Source: Synaphobranchus kaupii
Lineage: Eukaryota > Chordata > Actinopteri > Anguilliformes > Synaphobranchidae
DNA: 64,000 nucleotides
Assembly: GCA_029718625.1 (NCBI GenBank)
Contig: CM056376.1
Span: 108,757,097 to 108,821,096 of the forward strand
Reading direction: 5' to 3'
This document shows positions 1 through 12,117 of this stretch, piece after piece (positions within the stretch are counted from its first letter, which is position 1; every line of letters begins with the position of its first letter). Below the pieces are notes generated by a model that did no database searches, was not told the DNA's origin, and saw only the letters and a list, made by a program, of their open reading frames with translations. The translations under genes were made by a program, and so were the position numbers.

Positions 1-442
1 AATAGATGTGCAGTAATTACTGCACTGTGAGGCTGCTCGGGTAACCGTGACCTTTTCCTTTAGACAGGTCCCTGCCAAACCCCTGCCAGTTCGGCTTATT
101 GGCGGAGATGGCGATAACATCATCTTCCTGGAGGAACGCGTGAATCACCGGTCACAATTACATCCACAATACCAATTACATTACCAGCGTGACTGTGTCA
201 ATAATACAAAAAAGGTCAACAAATTGACCCACCGATTCTGCACGTGTAGGTGTCCTTAATGGCCATCTCTTTTGGGTGCGGGTACATCTTGTAAAACATT
301 ATCTATTAGCAGGTGGAATTTTTTTTTAAGTTAAAAACCACCTTCCCATTGAAACCTTATTTTCTTCTTGACAGTTGTGTGTATATCTGTTCACATGTTT
401 GTGTTTATTTGAGTGTGCACATCTCACATGTGCATGTGTACA
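1..442. other. No recognisable feature
   Basis: I see no gene or repeat here. Short open frames at 47-259 and 313-519 have no recognisable composition, and the second runs into the Tc1-like inverted repeat. Confidence 0.5.
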
Positions 443-444
443 TA

Positions 445-1498
445 CAGTGCCCTCCACAATTATTGGCACCCCTGGTAAACATGAGTAAAAATGGTTATAA
501 AAAATTAACCTTTTGGTGAATTAGATTAATCTCACAATGAATAAATGAGAAAAATCCAATCTTTAATTGAAGTAAATTTATTCTGAGAAAAAAAATCCCT
601 CATCAAGAAATAATTATTTTTAACAAAACCATGTGTGCCACAATTATTGGCACCCCTAGAAATTCTTATGAACAAAACGTAACTGAAGCATTTTTTCCAT
701 TTATATTTTTAAAGTTAAAGTTGATCAGAGTGTTTAAGAACTTTCAAGCAGTAATCCATGACTTCCTGTTTCCCTGGGGTATAAATATGAGGTGACACAG
801 AGGCCACACACAGTGAGAAGGATGGTAAGAGAGGTACAAAAATAATTCCCAAGGATCACTGTTTGTTCTTCAAATGCCCTAGGAACCTTGTTAGGGTACA
901 TGGCATCATGAACTCCATGAAATACCAGGTAATTTTAAATCTGAATCTGGCTGCCTCTGCCAGGAAACTAAAACTGGGTCATCGTTGGATCTTCCAGCAG
1001 GACAATGATCCAAAACATACGTCCAAATCAACACAAAAATGGTTAACTGAACACAAAATCAAGCTTCTGCCATGGCCATCTCAGTCCCCTGACCTAAACC
1101 CCATTGAAAACCTGTGGGCTGAGCTGAAGAAGAGAATGTACGAGAGAGGACCTAGGACTCTGGATGATCTGGAGAGATTCTGTAAAGAGGAATGGTCTCA
1201 GATTCCTTGCTCTGTATTCTCCAACCTTAATAGATGTTACAGGAGAAGGCTCAGTGCTGTTTTATTGGCAAAGGGAGGTTGTACAAAGTATTAAATGCAG
1301 GGGTGCCAATAATTGTGGCACACGTGGTTTTGTTAAAAATAATTATTTCTTAATGAGGGATTTACATTTAGTTCAATTAAAGGTGGGATTTTTCTCATCT
1401 TTTCAGTGTGAGATTAAGCTAATTCACCAAACGGTGAATTTTTTATAACCCTTTTTACTCCTCTTTACCAGGGGTGCCAATAATTGTGGAGGGCACTG
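445..1498 (+). mobile_element. Tc1-like DNA transposon, internally deleted
   Basis: The element starts CAGTGCCCTCC at 445 and ends with the inverse, GGAGGGCACTG, at 1498. It is flanked by TA at 443-444 and 1499-1500, the Tc1/mariner target duplication. Each end carries two copies of a repeat built on CCACAATTATTGGCACCCC: an outer one (445-475 and 1471-1498) and an inner one (634-658 and 1300-1322). This is the IR/DR layout of many fish Tc1-like elements, with terminal repeats of about 200 bp. A TATA-like TATAAATATGAGG lies at 780-792 ahead of the transposase remnant. The element is about 1.05 kb, against about 1.6 kb for a full-length member, because the N-terminal half of the transposase gene is missing. 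Confidence 0.92.
863..1294 (+). pseudogene. Tc1-like transposase, C-terminal DDE part only
   Basis: This frame keeps the last 110 or so residues of a Tc1-like transposase, the enzyme that cuts and re-inserts the element at TA sites. The second catalytic Asp lies in QQDNDPKHTSK and the catalytic Glu in [11 protein letters not shown], about 35 residues apart as expected for DD34E. The paired DNA-binding domain and the first catalytic Asp are absent, since a full protein is about 340 residues. The first 25 or so residues are probably read out of the ancestral frame across the deletion scar. The protein cannot be active, but the ends could still be mobilised in trans. Confidence 0.85.
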
Positions 1499-1500
1499 TA

Positions 1501-1809
1501 TATGTATGTGTATGTGTGTGTACGTGTGTGTGTTTATGTGTGTCCATGGATGCAAAGTTCCCATGCATCTGTGTGTATTTGTGTCCGTATGTGTAAGCAT
1601 ATGTATTTGTCTGTGTGGATATGTCTGTTTATGTGCACATGTATGCATGCGTGTGGGTGTGTATGTGCTTTTTTGTGTGCACGTACATGTGTTTAATGGT
1701 TGAGGAGTATGTTTGTGTTAATGTGCTTGTGTTTGTGTGTGTGTGTGTGCTTCAGTCTGCGTGCATATTTGTGTTTATGTGCTTGTGTCTGTGTGTACGC
1801 ATGTGTGTG

Positions 1810-1860
<51 letters not shown>

Positions 1861-1862
1861 CT
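1501..1862. repeat. GT-rich simple-sequence tract
   Basis: About 360 bp of interrupted (GT)n/(TG)n directly follows the Tc1-like element, with a pure GT run at about 1817-1858. Open frames across it on both strands come only from the repeat and code for Cys/Val or His/Thr strings. Confidence 0.9.
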
Positions 1863-1870
1863 GTACGTTT

Positions 1871-4027
1871 CAGTTTCTCCACTGCAGTGCAGGACTGACT
1901 CTGCCAGCTCTGATCTATTACTGGCTGTTTACGGGGCACAGACCACTTCTCTGGTCCAGAAGCACTTGCTGCTGCAGTGATATATCTGACTAATGGGACT
2001 GAATCTAGCCTGGCCAGGGCACCGGCTCTCATATTTCTGCGGGTCTGAGGGATTGCCTCTGTGCGGCCAGGGAAGCTGGAATGCCTGGAGGTAAAGTATG
2101 GGCACGACGGCGGTTTGGATCGCGGGAGGTTTGGCCTGCGCCGGTTACATTAGCACTCTGGCTCCTCGTCCCTTCCCGCGATTGATATCTATCATGTCCG
2201 CCGGGGGGCTTCCAGAACACTGAGGAACTTGGGGCTCAATCGCCAGAGATGGAATGTGTGTGGCAGAAACATTAAGCTCCTGAACTATTGGATGGGGGAA
2301 TGTAATTAAACGCCATGTGCGGATAGACTCCAGCTCTTTCCCTCACATTTATTTCCTGTGGGATTTGTTTTTTAATGTTTCCTATTGTTTTTCTTTTTTT
2401 CTTTTTTTTTATCAAGTTAGCTTTGTTGTCCAGTGTTCTGATGACTCTTCTGCATTGGTTAACAGGCTGGGGTGTTTTTATAATTTTTTATTTCTTAACA
2501 TTAGCTTGTTAATGCACATCTCAGCCACCTGTTTCTGTACCTACGGAATAACACAATGGCTCATGCTCTTTGTGTTCTATGCATAAATGCACAAAACACT
2601 TTATCAAAGGCCCTTCACTGCAAAAAAAACAACAACCCTATTCTCAGCATAAAATGAGTTATCTTCCAATTACGCTATCCCATGCGCTTTCATGTTGTTC
2701 ATGCCAGTTATAGCACACATGCTATAATGCTCAAATAGGATCATATGAATCAGGAATTATATATTCAGCATTATGTACCTAATAAGACATTGTCACCGCC
2801 ACCAGTGCCCCAACACTGCCCCAGTTAGCGTATTGTTAGAGGATTGAGTGCACTATGGCTCTATTATAGAGTAAACATTCCTTTTGGATTCCTCTAACTA
2901 ATATCAAAACATTAAAATATTTATTATACCTTTATTTATTTACAATTGATACAATTCATATGTAATTAACATAATTTGTAATGCATCATTACAGTATTAG
3001 CAAATGTTCTAAATTCACTGATAAAGTATTACAAGTAGATGTTACAGTTATCACTGCGGAGAGAATAAAATTCACATTACTCATAAATACTTATGTTTCT
3101 CAAACCCTGACAATGCTATAGATTCTCTTTTTCCTCCATAAACTATTTTTCTTTGCAGTCGTCAAACCTTTCCCTTATGTATCCAAATACAATTTACCAT
3201 CACTCAGTCAAATCTAATTACTTTCAGATTTAGAGATTCCAAATGTCATATGCAAAGCTGTACTCTTCCAAATACCTTGACAAATTAGAGCAGGGACTAG
3301 AGGTTTCATTGTGTACAACTTAGAGATGGCACCTGAACAAAAACACTGTCATTGCTGAGCCACTCTTTCCTCTTACTTATAGTCGAAATGGAAATATCCC
3401 AGGCAGCCATGCTAAGGACTGTTCAAATTCCTGATATTGAGAAGGAAAGGAGCTTCACGATTCCTTTTATCCATCCTTCCACCAAGGATGCTCTGGACTA
3501 TCCTTTTCAGAAGGAAAGTAGCATTTGCACCCCACAATGCAATGGCGCCAATGTTTACATCAGCATCTGAGTTTTCTGGGACCTACTAAATTACCGAATT
3601 CAAACAATTGATGAGCGAAAATATTCAAAGAAATGCCAGAAATCTAAATGTGAGTAGCTTGTGTTCTTAGTTAGCATAGAAAGTAAAAACACAATGACAC
3701 AATCAGACCATACACCAAATTTACTCAGAGGCTAAATTTCGCCGAAATAAAACGGACGGTTCAAGTGAAATACAGATGGCAATGATGCGCCTTTAATAGT
3801 AATTTTACATGCAGATGTAGTTCGCTATGTTGAACAGTCAATATCACCCGATGTCGCACCATGACGCAAGGTAGAGAAGGAGGTTTGAATTCCACAGTAG
3901 ACGCTAGATTCCTTGTAAATCTCTCCTTCCATCCTTTTCTTGACCCCTGTGACGTTTTCTAGTGAGATCAAGGAAATGTTGCAAGGAAAGAAAAAAAGTA
4001 CCTATTTTTTTGCAATCCGAATGCAGC
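1871..4027. other. No gene seen; one GC-rich patch
   Basis: This is mostly AT-rich sequence with short T runs. A patch at about 2030-2220 is clearly richer in G, C and CpG than its surroundings, but I recognise no exon in it. I see no terminal repeats or tandem structure elsewhere in the stretch. Confidence 0.45.
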
Positions 4028-4150
4028 CCCTGTTTCACTTACCATGGTGCACGACCCCATGTACAGCTTCCTGTTTCACTTACCATAGTGCATGACCCCA
4101 TGTACAGCTTCCTGTTTCACTCACCATAGTGCATGACCCCATGCACAACC
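4028..4150. repeat. Three-copy tandem repeat, 41-bp unit
   Basis: The unit begins CCTGTTTCACTTACCAT and recurs at 4028, 4069 and 4110. Substitutions are few, and the last copy carries a small extra duplication of CCCATGCACAA. Confidence 0.85.
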
Positions 4151-4421
4151 CCATGCACAACTTCAATGATTTTGGATGAGATCTTGGAAAGGTCTGTAAA
4201 ACTGTGTGCAATACATCTTTCTAACCACTTATATCCACACACCCTCATCCTGAATGCCATTTTTAAATGGATTCCAAATACCAAGATAGACAGCATCCTG
4301 ATAGTCCCTCTATAGTCTTTACATTCACATTTTATATTTGAATTTTAGGAATTTAACAGATACTTGAGAAACCAAAGCATCTTACCCATCACGTATATGT
4401 TTTTTTACATACAGCTAGATA

Positions 4422-4952
4422 CACTATGTACATGGCCAAAGGCATGTGGACACCTGCTCATCCAACATGTCATTCCAATATCATGGGCATTAATATGTAT
4501 TTGGTCCCCATTTGCTGCTATAACAGCCTCCACTCTCATGGGAAGGCTTTCCACTAGATGCTGGAACATTGTTGCATGGATTTGTTTCCATTCAGTCAGA
4601 AGAGCATTAGTGAGGTCGGGCACTGATGTGGGGCTATTAGGCCTGGCTCGCAGTCGGCTTTGCAAGTGATCCCAGTGGTGTTTGATGGGGTTGAGGTCAG
4701 GGTTCTGTGCAGGCCAGTCAAGTTCGTCCATACAAATCTCGACAAACCATTTCTGTATGGACCTCTATTTGTGCTTGGGGCTATTGTCATTCTGAAACAG
4801 TTGCCACAAAGTTGGAAACCCAGAATCGTCTAGAATGTCTGTTGTATGCTGTAATGTTAAGATTTCCCATCACTGGAACTAAGGAGCCTAGCCTGAACCA
4901 TGAAAAACAGCCCCAGACCAAGGGGTGTCCACATACTTTTGGCTATATAGTG
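4422..4952 (-). mobile_element. Tc1-like DNA transposon, short non-autonomous copy
   Basis: The ends are inverted. The left reads CACTATGTACATGGCCAAA and the right is the inverse of CACTATATAGCCAAAAGTA. TA duplications lie at 4420-4421 and 4953-4954. GGCCAAAAGTATGTGGACACC is typical of a widespread fish Tc1-like family. The 531-bp copy keeps only the C-terminal transposase coding part, on the minus strand. Confidence 0.88.
4480..4800 (-). pseudogene. Decayed Tc1-like transposase C-terminus
   Basis: Read on the minus strand, the block contains FQNDNSPKHK, which carries the second catalytic Asp. A stop codon follows directly, then a decayed helix, then [16 protein letters not shown]. In active relatives the last motif is NPIEHLWD. 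Here the catalytic Glu has become Lys, which alone would abolish DDE chemistry. The C-terminal residues up to RVEAVIAANGDQIHI are easy to recognise. The N-terminal half is missing. Confidence 0.85.
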
Positions 4953-5314
4953 TATGTTCAACTGAAGTAACTCAGGTTGAGTCATTTGCTCAAGGATACA
5001 GTGGCAGTGTTCTCATCTGAGAACAAAGCTTACTGCCTTGAGGTTGCAAGCCCAGTTCCATTATCGTTATGCTAAAGTCCCACACAATCTGAACCAGTCC
5101 TAGTCATCATGTCACTCCCCCAACTGAGACGGTGATCGGACAGATTGGTTGGAGGACCCTGGTGTGAGATGGACAGGAACAGGGTGGGGACAGAGCCAGG
5201 GACCACCCTCTGCCCTTCACCCTGAAACTATGGGAAAGTTAAATTAGTTTTAATTGCTCTAATTTAATTGAATTTGTTTTAATCATAGCCAGGGATATGC
5301 TGGGTGCTTTACTG

Positions 5315-5510
5315 CATGGGGTTTTCAACCTTTTCTGATCCAGGGACCCCCAGACTCAAAGGCATCCAGTTAAAAAGGGTTCTAGCTTAAAAAATGTTTT
5401 ATATTTTGAAATATGTTCACAAATCTATATATAGTCAAGCCTGGCCAGGGACTCTCTACAGTAGCTTCAAGAAACCTCAGGGGTCTGCCAACCCCCGTTG
5501 AAAACACAGG
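5315..5510. mobile_element. hAT-type MITE with 8-bp target duplication
   Basis: A 196-bp element. Its left end is CATGGGGTTTTCAACC and its right end is the inverse of CCTGTGTTTTCAACGG. It is flanked by CTTTACTG (5307-5314) and CTTTACAG (5511-5518), an 8-bp direct repeat with one mismatch. The short length, TTTTCAAC termini and 8-bp duplication fit a non-autonomous hAT element. It has no coding capacity. Confidence 0.75.
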
Positions 5511-5518
5511 CTTTACAG

Positions 5519-8140
5519 AAAAACAAATGCACAGGTATTGTACTGGTATTTTTTCATGCTTATCATGACATTTACTGTTCATCCCCCTCCCTCCCCCGAC
5601 TTCAATACTTGCTAAAACATGTTAATTGAATCATACATATATTCAACAATTCTGGTGTCAGATGAGCCTCTTAAATTAAATTAGACATGTGAGTTGTCAG
5701 TCCTCAGATTTAGACTCACTTAATGTGTACAAAGAAGGTAGCTTTTTAGTAGTGTTAATGGCATACTTAAAATACTTCAGTTGTAAATTGTGTTGTTTTT
5801 TTATCTGTTTACACTGTTGAGAACATGTCAAGTGCAGCTTTAGAAATTAATTTGAGAGTATTTTTATTCACACAGAGATGACAGGCTGAGTCAGTACAGC
5901 CTGTACATATTTTTTGATTCAGTCTGAGCACTGCCCCAAGAGCTCCTGCTCTAGAAATGTCCCAGGATCCCTTTTGACAAGTGAAGCGCTGCTATCTGTC
6001 AAAATCTCAAATCTGGTGTGAGAAAAGTGGCTGAGTCTGCCTTTTCCTGGAGCCACACCTAATGCCAAACCAGCAAAAGGCCCTTTGGACTACAGCCTAG
6101 ATTTATTTTGCTCTAATACCCATAAAACGGAAAACAATTTCTTCTGTCTCCCAGAATTTTTTACACACAGCGCCCCCTTTTTGATAGGAAGAAAAATTAC
6201 TTGCCACAGCATTTTTATGAAAATGTGAATCGTGATAGTGAAGCTACTCTCAAAATGGGAGTAGCCATGGTTTGGCACCTGGGGGTGGGGGCACTTAGGT
6301 ACTAGGTGGGCCCCCTCGGAATAAATTCTGTTTGAAAAACAGCAAAATGCTAATTTCTCAAGTAGTTTGGCCATCAAAAACCAATATAAATCTCCTTTTC
6401 GAGAACGGGAAACTCATACGGTCTCTCTGTGTATTTTCGGTTTGTCTTTGTTTATACAGAACATGTTTTGAATAACAGTAATGTCATATCTCGTGGATGT
6501 AGCCTAACCAGAATAACAGATTTGCAGAAATGCAGAATTAATTCAATAAAACCTGATATAAAGCATGGTTTGGATAGATTTTTCATTTATTTCCATTTTT
6601 CAGTAGAACATGTCTGAGTATAGTGTGCGTTCCCATAGAAAAATGAGCAATCTACGTGCAGAGGACCCTGACGTAGCATTCCAAGCATTGCGATTGGCAA
6701 ATGTTTTACTATTTCAATTTTGGACGAGTTCAACATGATTAACGGATTGTGAAATAATGTGCGGAGGACAAAGGGGACAGGTACTGGAAGTGTGAGGAAT
6801 ATGTCCTCCGCATAACCCGCGTACGCTATGCCCCACATGCGTTCTCATGTGCTTGAACCAATCACATTGTTTGAACCAGTCATACTTCTCAAGGCTAATT
6901 CTTCCTACGATTTTCTGGTTTTCATAGTTCTGTGAGCAGAACAACGGGACATGGATGGTGAGGTGGAATAGGGAATACCGTCTAGGGAGCACAGTAGGCA
7001 CATGACAAGCCAATATTGGCTGAATGGTCTACCCTGAACATCAAATGCTCTTCATATCCATATACTGTTTTTCTGTGGAGAACATTGCATTTTGATTAAT
7101 TCAGCCCAGTCAGTGCCTGACACTTCAATGTTGCCTCTCCCATTACGGGGTTGATGAAGCCACCCAATCCCATGGTACGCAAACAAGGTGACCTGTGCAG
7201 GACTCAAGATTACACCTAATGCCCGAGGCTGGTGGAAAAGAAGGACTTAATATCTCAAGTAAGTGCTGGGCGAAAAATAAGTCAGCTTCTGCCCAACGTC
7301 CCCTGGAGGTCACATGGCAAACATTCCACCATGATGTTTCTGCACCATCCCCACCTGCACCCAGAGCTCATAAAGCATCATAGAGCTCCCAGCATCTCAT
7401 TTGCACCAGTGAGATATGGGATGCAAACAGGCGTACAGATTAATTTTCATGTTTGCATTGAGCAGCAGCAGCGCAGGAGGTTTAAAAAGCTTGGGGGCGA
7501 GGCTCCGTGCCTGTGGGAGCGTGACGTTCTGCGACGCTCCCAGCTCTGTGATAGACGCGGCTGTTACACTGGGCCACAGAGGGAGCGTGAGTGAGACGCT
7601 CTGACATCCTGTCTGAGAACAACGCCGCTGTCACGCACTGTCACATCCGACAGAAAGGCACAGGGCCATGCTGAAAGGCACGGATCCGCACTGGAACATG
7701 GCAGTCGGCTGCCACTGAGCCCCGATTCCCATGCATTCAATGCATTCAGTGACAGGATATGACCATTATATGGAATCCTTAAGACGTTAATCCACTGGTA
7801 ATTTTGTGTGAGACTTGGTGTGTGTGTTATTGGGACTGGCACGTGATGATATGTACGAAATCTATAATCAAAAAATACAAAAGAAACAAATTGCACTTTA
7901 TTATTTTAGAACAAAATGTATTTACACACCAACAATCAATGATATGTCTGATAAGTACTATCGGCTTTAACTCGAGTATGACTGTGTACTCGTGCGCCTC
8001 ATAACAGATTCTACTCCCAAAAAAAAAAAATGAAATCCTGACAAACAGCTGATCATTATTTAACAACGCAAAAGCAATCATGTCTCCAAAAGACAGATTG
8101 CCCTCTTAAGGTTCACTATAATTGAATATCCTATTTCACT
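5519..8140. other. No gene or repeat recognised
   Basis: This is unique-looking AT-rich sequence with short open frames and no family resemblance. The segment at about 7400-7700 is more GC-rich (reading TTAATTTTCATGTTTGC and then CpG-containing sequence) and might be a conserved non-coding or promoter-like element. Nothing in the sequence alone shows it. Confidence 0.45.
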
Positions 8141-8141
8141 C

Positions 8142-8179
8142 CTTTTTTTTTGGTGGAGAGAGAGAGAGGGGGGGGGGGT
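8142..8179. repeat. Purine-rich tract
   Basis: A run of T changes into a GGTGGAGAGAGAGAG stretch and then a run of ten G. This is simple sequence only. Confidence 0.8.
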
Positions 8180-8805
8180 CAAACGGACTCTTTTAAAATC
8201 TATTAAATTATGATGTGTCACAAAAGTAATTCTCCCTTGGGAATATGAATCACATGACATATCCTTCACTTGCCCTGTCTGACACTCTGTATGCACATTT
8301 CAGGATGATAGATTACATTTTTGTCTCCATTTCTTAAATTATTGACCTCATGTCGTCCTTTTCTCTTCCCTTTGCAATCACTTTAACAGAAGAGAGGCTA
8401 GTAAAAGGAGTGATGCCTTTCCCTTGTCGTTTTTTCAGCTCGGTCAAAATATATTTTTCAATAGAAAAAGTTGATGATGAGTGAGAACATGTATGTACAA
8501 AAAAGGCAGAACAGGCGTTTCATTGAAAGTGTTGCTTTCCGAGCTCATATTTGATACCGTTCACTCACCTGTCCGTAAGTCCCATTCTTCCATTTTTAAT
8601 ACCACCATACATTATTAAACCAATCATATAAAACATTTACATGTTAATCATGTTAAGATTGAGTAACGTATTATGAAAAGATAGTTCTGTTGGAACTAAG
8701 GGTTGAAGAATGTCCCATTTTTAAATCAACCATGTATTCTTGAAAGTACTCGATTTCTTTGAAAGTTATAATGTATATCATACTTTCAAATAAGTAATAT
8801 ATAGA

Positions 8806-8870
8806 TGTGTGTGCGTGCGCGCATGAGAGAGAGAGAGAGAGTGTGTGTGTGTGATGAGTGTGTGTGGCCA
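8806..8870. repeat. (GT)n/(GA)n microsatellite
   Basis: A compound microsatellite: GTGTGCGTGCGCGC, then (GA)n, then (GT)n. Confidence 0.9.
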
Positions 8871-8879
8871 CATACGGGG

Positions 8880-11271
8880 TATAGATCTAGTGTCCTGTAT
8901 GAAACACACTTCGATAAGATTGTATCTCTAAAGCACAAATACAAGTGTATTTAATACAGAGTGTCTCTTGCTTTCTGTAACACATTTAAAAACATTACTT
9001 TGGAATCACAACATTACCAATTAATACATTTATATGTATTTATTTATTTTGTGGCTGAATTCCTTCCAGAGAATTCTTCCTTCCAGAGGAAATCTACCAA
9101 CCAGAAAACCTTGTGTGTTGTGTAAAATATGCAAAAGTATTTTCCTTAATCTTGGGGGAAAAGAATTAAGAAAACTCTACAATATCATTATGAAACGAGT
9201 TAGCTGGGGTCACTGAAATGCCTGAAAATATGCATATGACTGGAATATACATAAGGAACCAGGCTTTAAATCACTGCATTGGGATGATTTCACTAGTCTC
9301 ACCCTGACTCTCCCATCAGTGCTACCTTTTGAGTTGGCCAGGTCACTACACTTTATTTTTACAATTCTTCCACTCCTGTAAAACCTGGTTTTACTTGGGT
9401 CGTCAAAGTGTTTTTACACAGCTATAAAAAAATAAAAAACAGGGTTTTTACATAGATCCCCACTGGATCTTTTGTGATTCCCACCATAGCTTCAAACAGG
9501 CATGGCTGTTATCCCAGTCATCATCTGCTCCATCTTCAAACCTCCTTGTATGGCAGTAAAGAGTGATTTTGTTTTACCTTAGATCCTCCCAGTACATTAT
9601 CGTTACAGTTCTTGACATGTCTGCAAACATCTATTTTCACTGCATGATTATGGCTGCCAGCACAGCTGTAAAGGTGGGATTTAAAGGAGTTATCATTGTG
9701 GTTGTAGCATTCGTCAGAGGGATGTTGACATTGCCTTTACATAGGGTATCACTGCATTCATCACTGTTTCTAATGAATAAACAGCACAGAAGGAGAAGCT
9801 TTTGAGTGACAGTGGAGTTAGGGGCTGGTGTTTGAGTAAAAGCCAGCGGAAGCCATGCGGTGCCACGGCAACCAGCTGATTTGTTTGATGATGCACAGCT
9901 GCAAAGGAACAGGGTGACAGATCACTTTGAAGGTGATGTGTGCTGACTTGTTTAAACGGTATTTGCTATTTGTGTGTCTGGTAGTGTGTGTGTGTGTGTG
10001 TGTGTGCATATGTTTGCATTTAACTGGGTTTGTGCCTGTGTAAAAAACCTTTACAGTGCCTTGACCAATTATTTCAGTGATATCTGATTCAAAGTTTTTT
10101 ATTATTCTGTTCAATATTCCATCAATATTCAATATTAAATACAACCCCCAGTACTAGGAAGGATCTGAGTCTCACCTTTAAGCAAGTTTTACTTATTTGA
10201 ATTAATGTGACAAGCACCTCGACCCCAGTGCCTGCTAATTATGATTGTCCTCACTGTTTTATATTTTGCGTGTTTATGTAATTTTGTAGTGACTCACACC
10301 AGCGTCACTGATTCATTTTCCCAACAGTGTTGCATTCTTATTTCCACTCGGTGATGGAGCAAAATCCACAGTACCAACTTATTGTGACACGTCTGAGAAT
10401 TAGGGTGCTCTTTCAGTGATTTGAAACCAACAAGGCAGTGCAAACTGACAAAGCTCGCCTGCCAATGTGTCTGACAAAAAATAATTTGATGCCTTCATTG
10501 TTTTCACCCATATTCATGCTGCAACAATTTGTTTAATAGTTTCATTTGTTTCTGTTTTCGCCAAATGCCCGAAAGCTGTTACCTGTAAATGCTATAGTGG
10601 TAAATGTTCTGCTGTTGCCAATGTGTGTGTATGTGTGCGTGTGTGTGTGTATGTGTGCATGTGTGGAAATGGACATAAGCACCTCAGCAATATTAACAGA
10701 ACTGTTTTATACCATTAAACAAAATGGTGTTTCATTTTAAATGCCTTCCACCCGCTAAAAGCGTATTATGAACTGAGTGCTGCTGACAGAGGATTTGCGC
10801 TGCTGTCAGGCAGCCTGTCCACCGCACTGCGCAAGCTTTGTAAACAGCCAGGTTTCTATTTAATTTAATCCCAAACCCTTTTACGGGAGGATGTCACCAG
10901 GAAGAAATGGAGGCCTTATCCGACACGCGTTCCCTGTCTTCCCTGCTTCCAAGGGCCGTGCCAAATATTTCCCAGATAGGCTGCGGCCCGCGTACCTTGG
11001 CCTTCTCTTCGTTTTTTACATGTGCGAGCAAGCCACCCTGTCTTACCGCTGCATCTTTTAAATCACGTTTAAATGGGTGGGGGCAAGAGGGGTCTCTCTC
11101 TCTCTCTATCTCTCAGTAACTTAGATTTGTCAATTTGAAATTTTGAATGAAAGCATTCAATCATTCTTATTAATAATATAGAGAAGTAACACGTTGTCAT
11201 GGTAACAGACCTCTATTGCTGTCTGGGAGCATGTGCATGTGTGAGTATCACATACCCAGACAGGTGTAAAA
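8880..11271. other. No gene recognised; two short GT microsatellites
   Basis: There are (GT)n runs at about 9982-10005 and 10622-10665. The 10745-11060 segment is more GC-rich and unique-looking, but no exon, splice pair or domain is visible. A short CT run lies at 11093-11112. Confidence 0.45.
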
Positions 11272-11469
11272 TACACTGCCTGGCCAAAAAGAAAGTCGCC
11301 CACTCTAATATTTTGTTGGACCGCCTTTAGCTTTGATTACGGCGCACATTCGTCGTGGCATTGTTTCGACAACCTTATGCAACGTCACAACATTTATTTC
11401 TTATGCACTGCATACAGATGTAGAAGTCAAGGAACTTGGTACTGAGTTGGGGCATATACGTCACAACAT

Positions 11470-12097
11470 TTATTTCCATCCAGAGTTAAATTTTTGGCTG
11501 AGATCTTGTATTGACAACGGGAGAGTCGAACCACTCCGTAATGTCTTCTCCAGCACACCCCAAAGACTTTCAATGGGGTTGTGTACATCTATATAGCTGC
11601 ACAATGAGGTATTTTTGGGGCAGAAACACTGTCTGACACAAGCACTGCATACAGATGTAGAAGTCAAGGTACTTGGTACTGAGTTGGGGCATATACGTCA
11701 CAACATTTATTTCCATCCAGAGTTAAATTTTTGGCTGAGATCTTGTATTGACAACGGGAGAGTCGAACCACTCCGTAATGTCTTCTCCAGCACATCCCAA
11801 AGACTTTCAATGGGGTTAAGGTCAGGATTCTGGTGGCCAATTAATGCGTGAAAATGATTCTTCATGCTCCCTGAACCACTCTTTCACAATTTGAGCCTGA
11901 TGAATCTTGGCATTGTCGTCCTGATATATGCTCATTGATGGGATAACCTGGTCATTCAGTACATTCAGGTACTCAGCTGATTTGATTTTATTGCTGCATA
12001 ACATTGCTGAGCCTAGACCTGACCAATTGAAGCAACCCCAGATCATAACACTGCCTCCAGAGGCTTGTACAGTGGGCACTATGCATGACAGGTGCAA
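11470..12097 (-). pseudogene. Tc1-like transposase fragments, rearranged
   Basis: On the minus strand the frame from 12097 reads [18 protein letters not shown] and then [19 protein letters not shown], which holds the second catalytic Asp. It ends at INWPPES, where the frame is lost. The continuation, NPIESLWGVLEKTL with the catalytic Glu, occurs in another frame at 11470-11667 and again in the duplicated block. The N-terminal DNA-binding domain is absent. This is a dead copy of the catalytic half. Confidence 0.85.
11584..11695 (+). repeat. 112-bp direct repeat, left copy
   Basis: This segment matches 18046-18157 at a constant offset of 6462 bp with only two or so mismatches (C/T at 11589 and T/A near 11670). 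A partial third copy lies at 11402-11457. Here it sits inside the Tc1-like element; at 18046 it borders the 5' end of the L2 LINE. Confidence 0.9.
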
Positions 12098-12117
12098 CGG
12101 CGACTTTTTTTTTTGGC

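Larger units (their letters stand above)
4335..5065 (-). mobile_element. tRNA-headed SINE with L2 tail, split by a Tc1-like element
   Basis: The two flanks of the Tc1-like element at 4422-4952 together match the SINE at 34985-35205. The left part (4335-4421) has a decayed L2-tail block and then CATACAGCTAGATA. The right part (4955-5065) has ACTGAAGTAA, a TTGCTCAAGGATACAGTGGC block and a decayed tRNA-like head. The SINE therefore reads on the minus strand and was already present when the Tc1-like element inserted. It is old and the B box is poorly kept. Confidence 0.55.
11274..12117 (-). mobile_element. Tc1-like DNA transposon with internal duplication (copy 1)
   Basis: The left end CACTGCCTGGCCAAAAAG begins just after TA (11272-11273). 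The right end stops at GCGACTTTTTTTTTTGGCC, and the last 10 or so bases of the inverted repeat are lost into an (AT)n run. It is the same family as 36093-36901. Its interior is rearranged. A segment containing the GAGTTAAATTTTTGGC to CAATGGGGTT block occurs twice, 237 bp apart. A 112-bp piece related to sequence at 18046-18157 is inserted between the copies. Confidence 0.85.

Noticed and set aside
1484..1993. Overlapping open frames of 60-120 codons on both strands
   Set aside because: They are translations of a GT microsatellite (Cys/Val or His/Thr strings), open only because the repeat has no stop codons.
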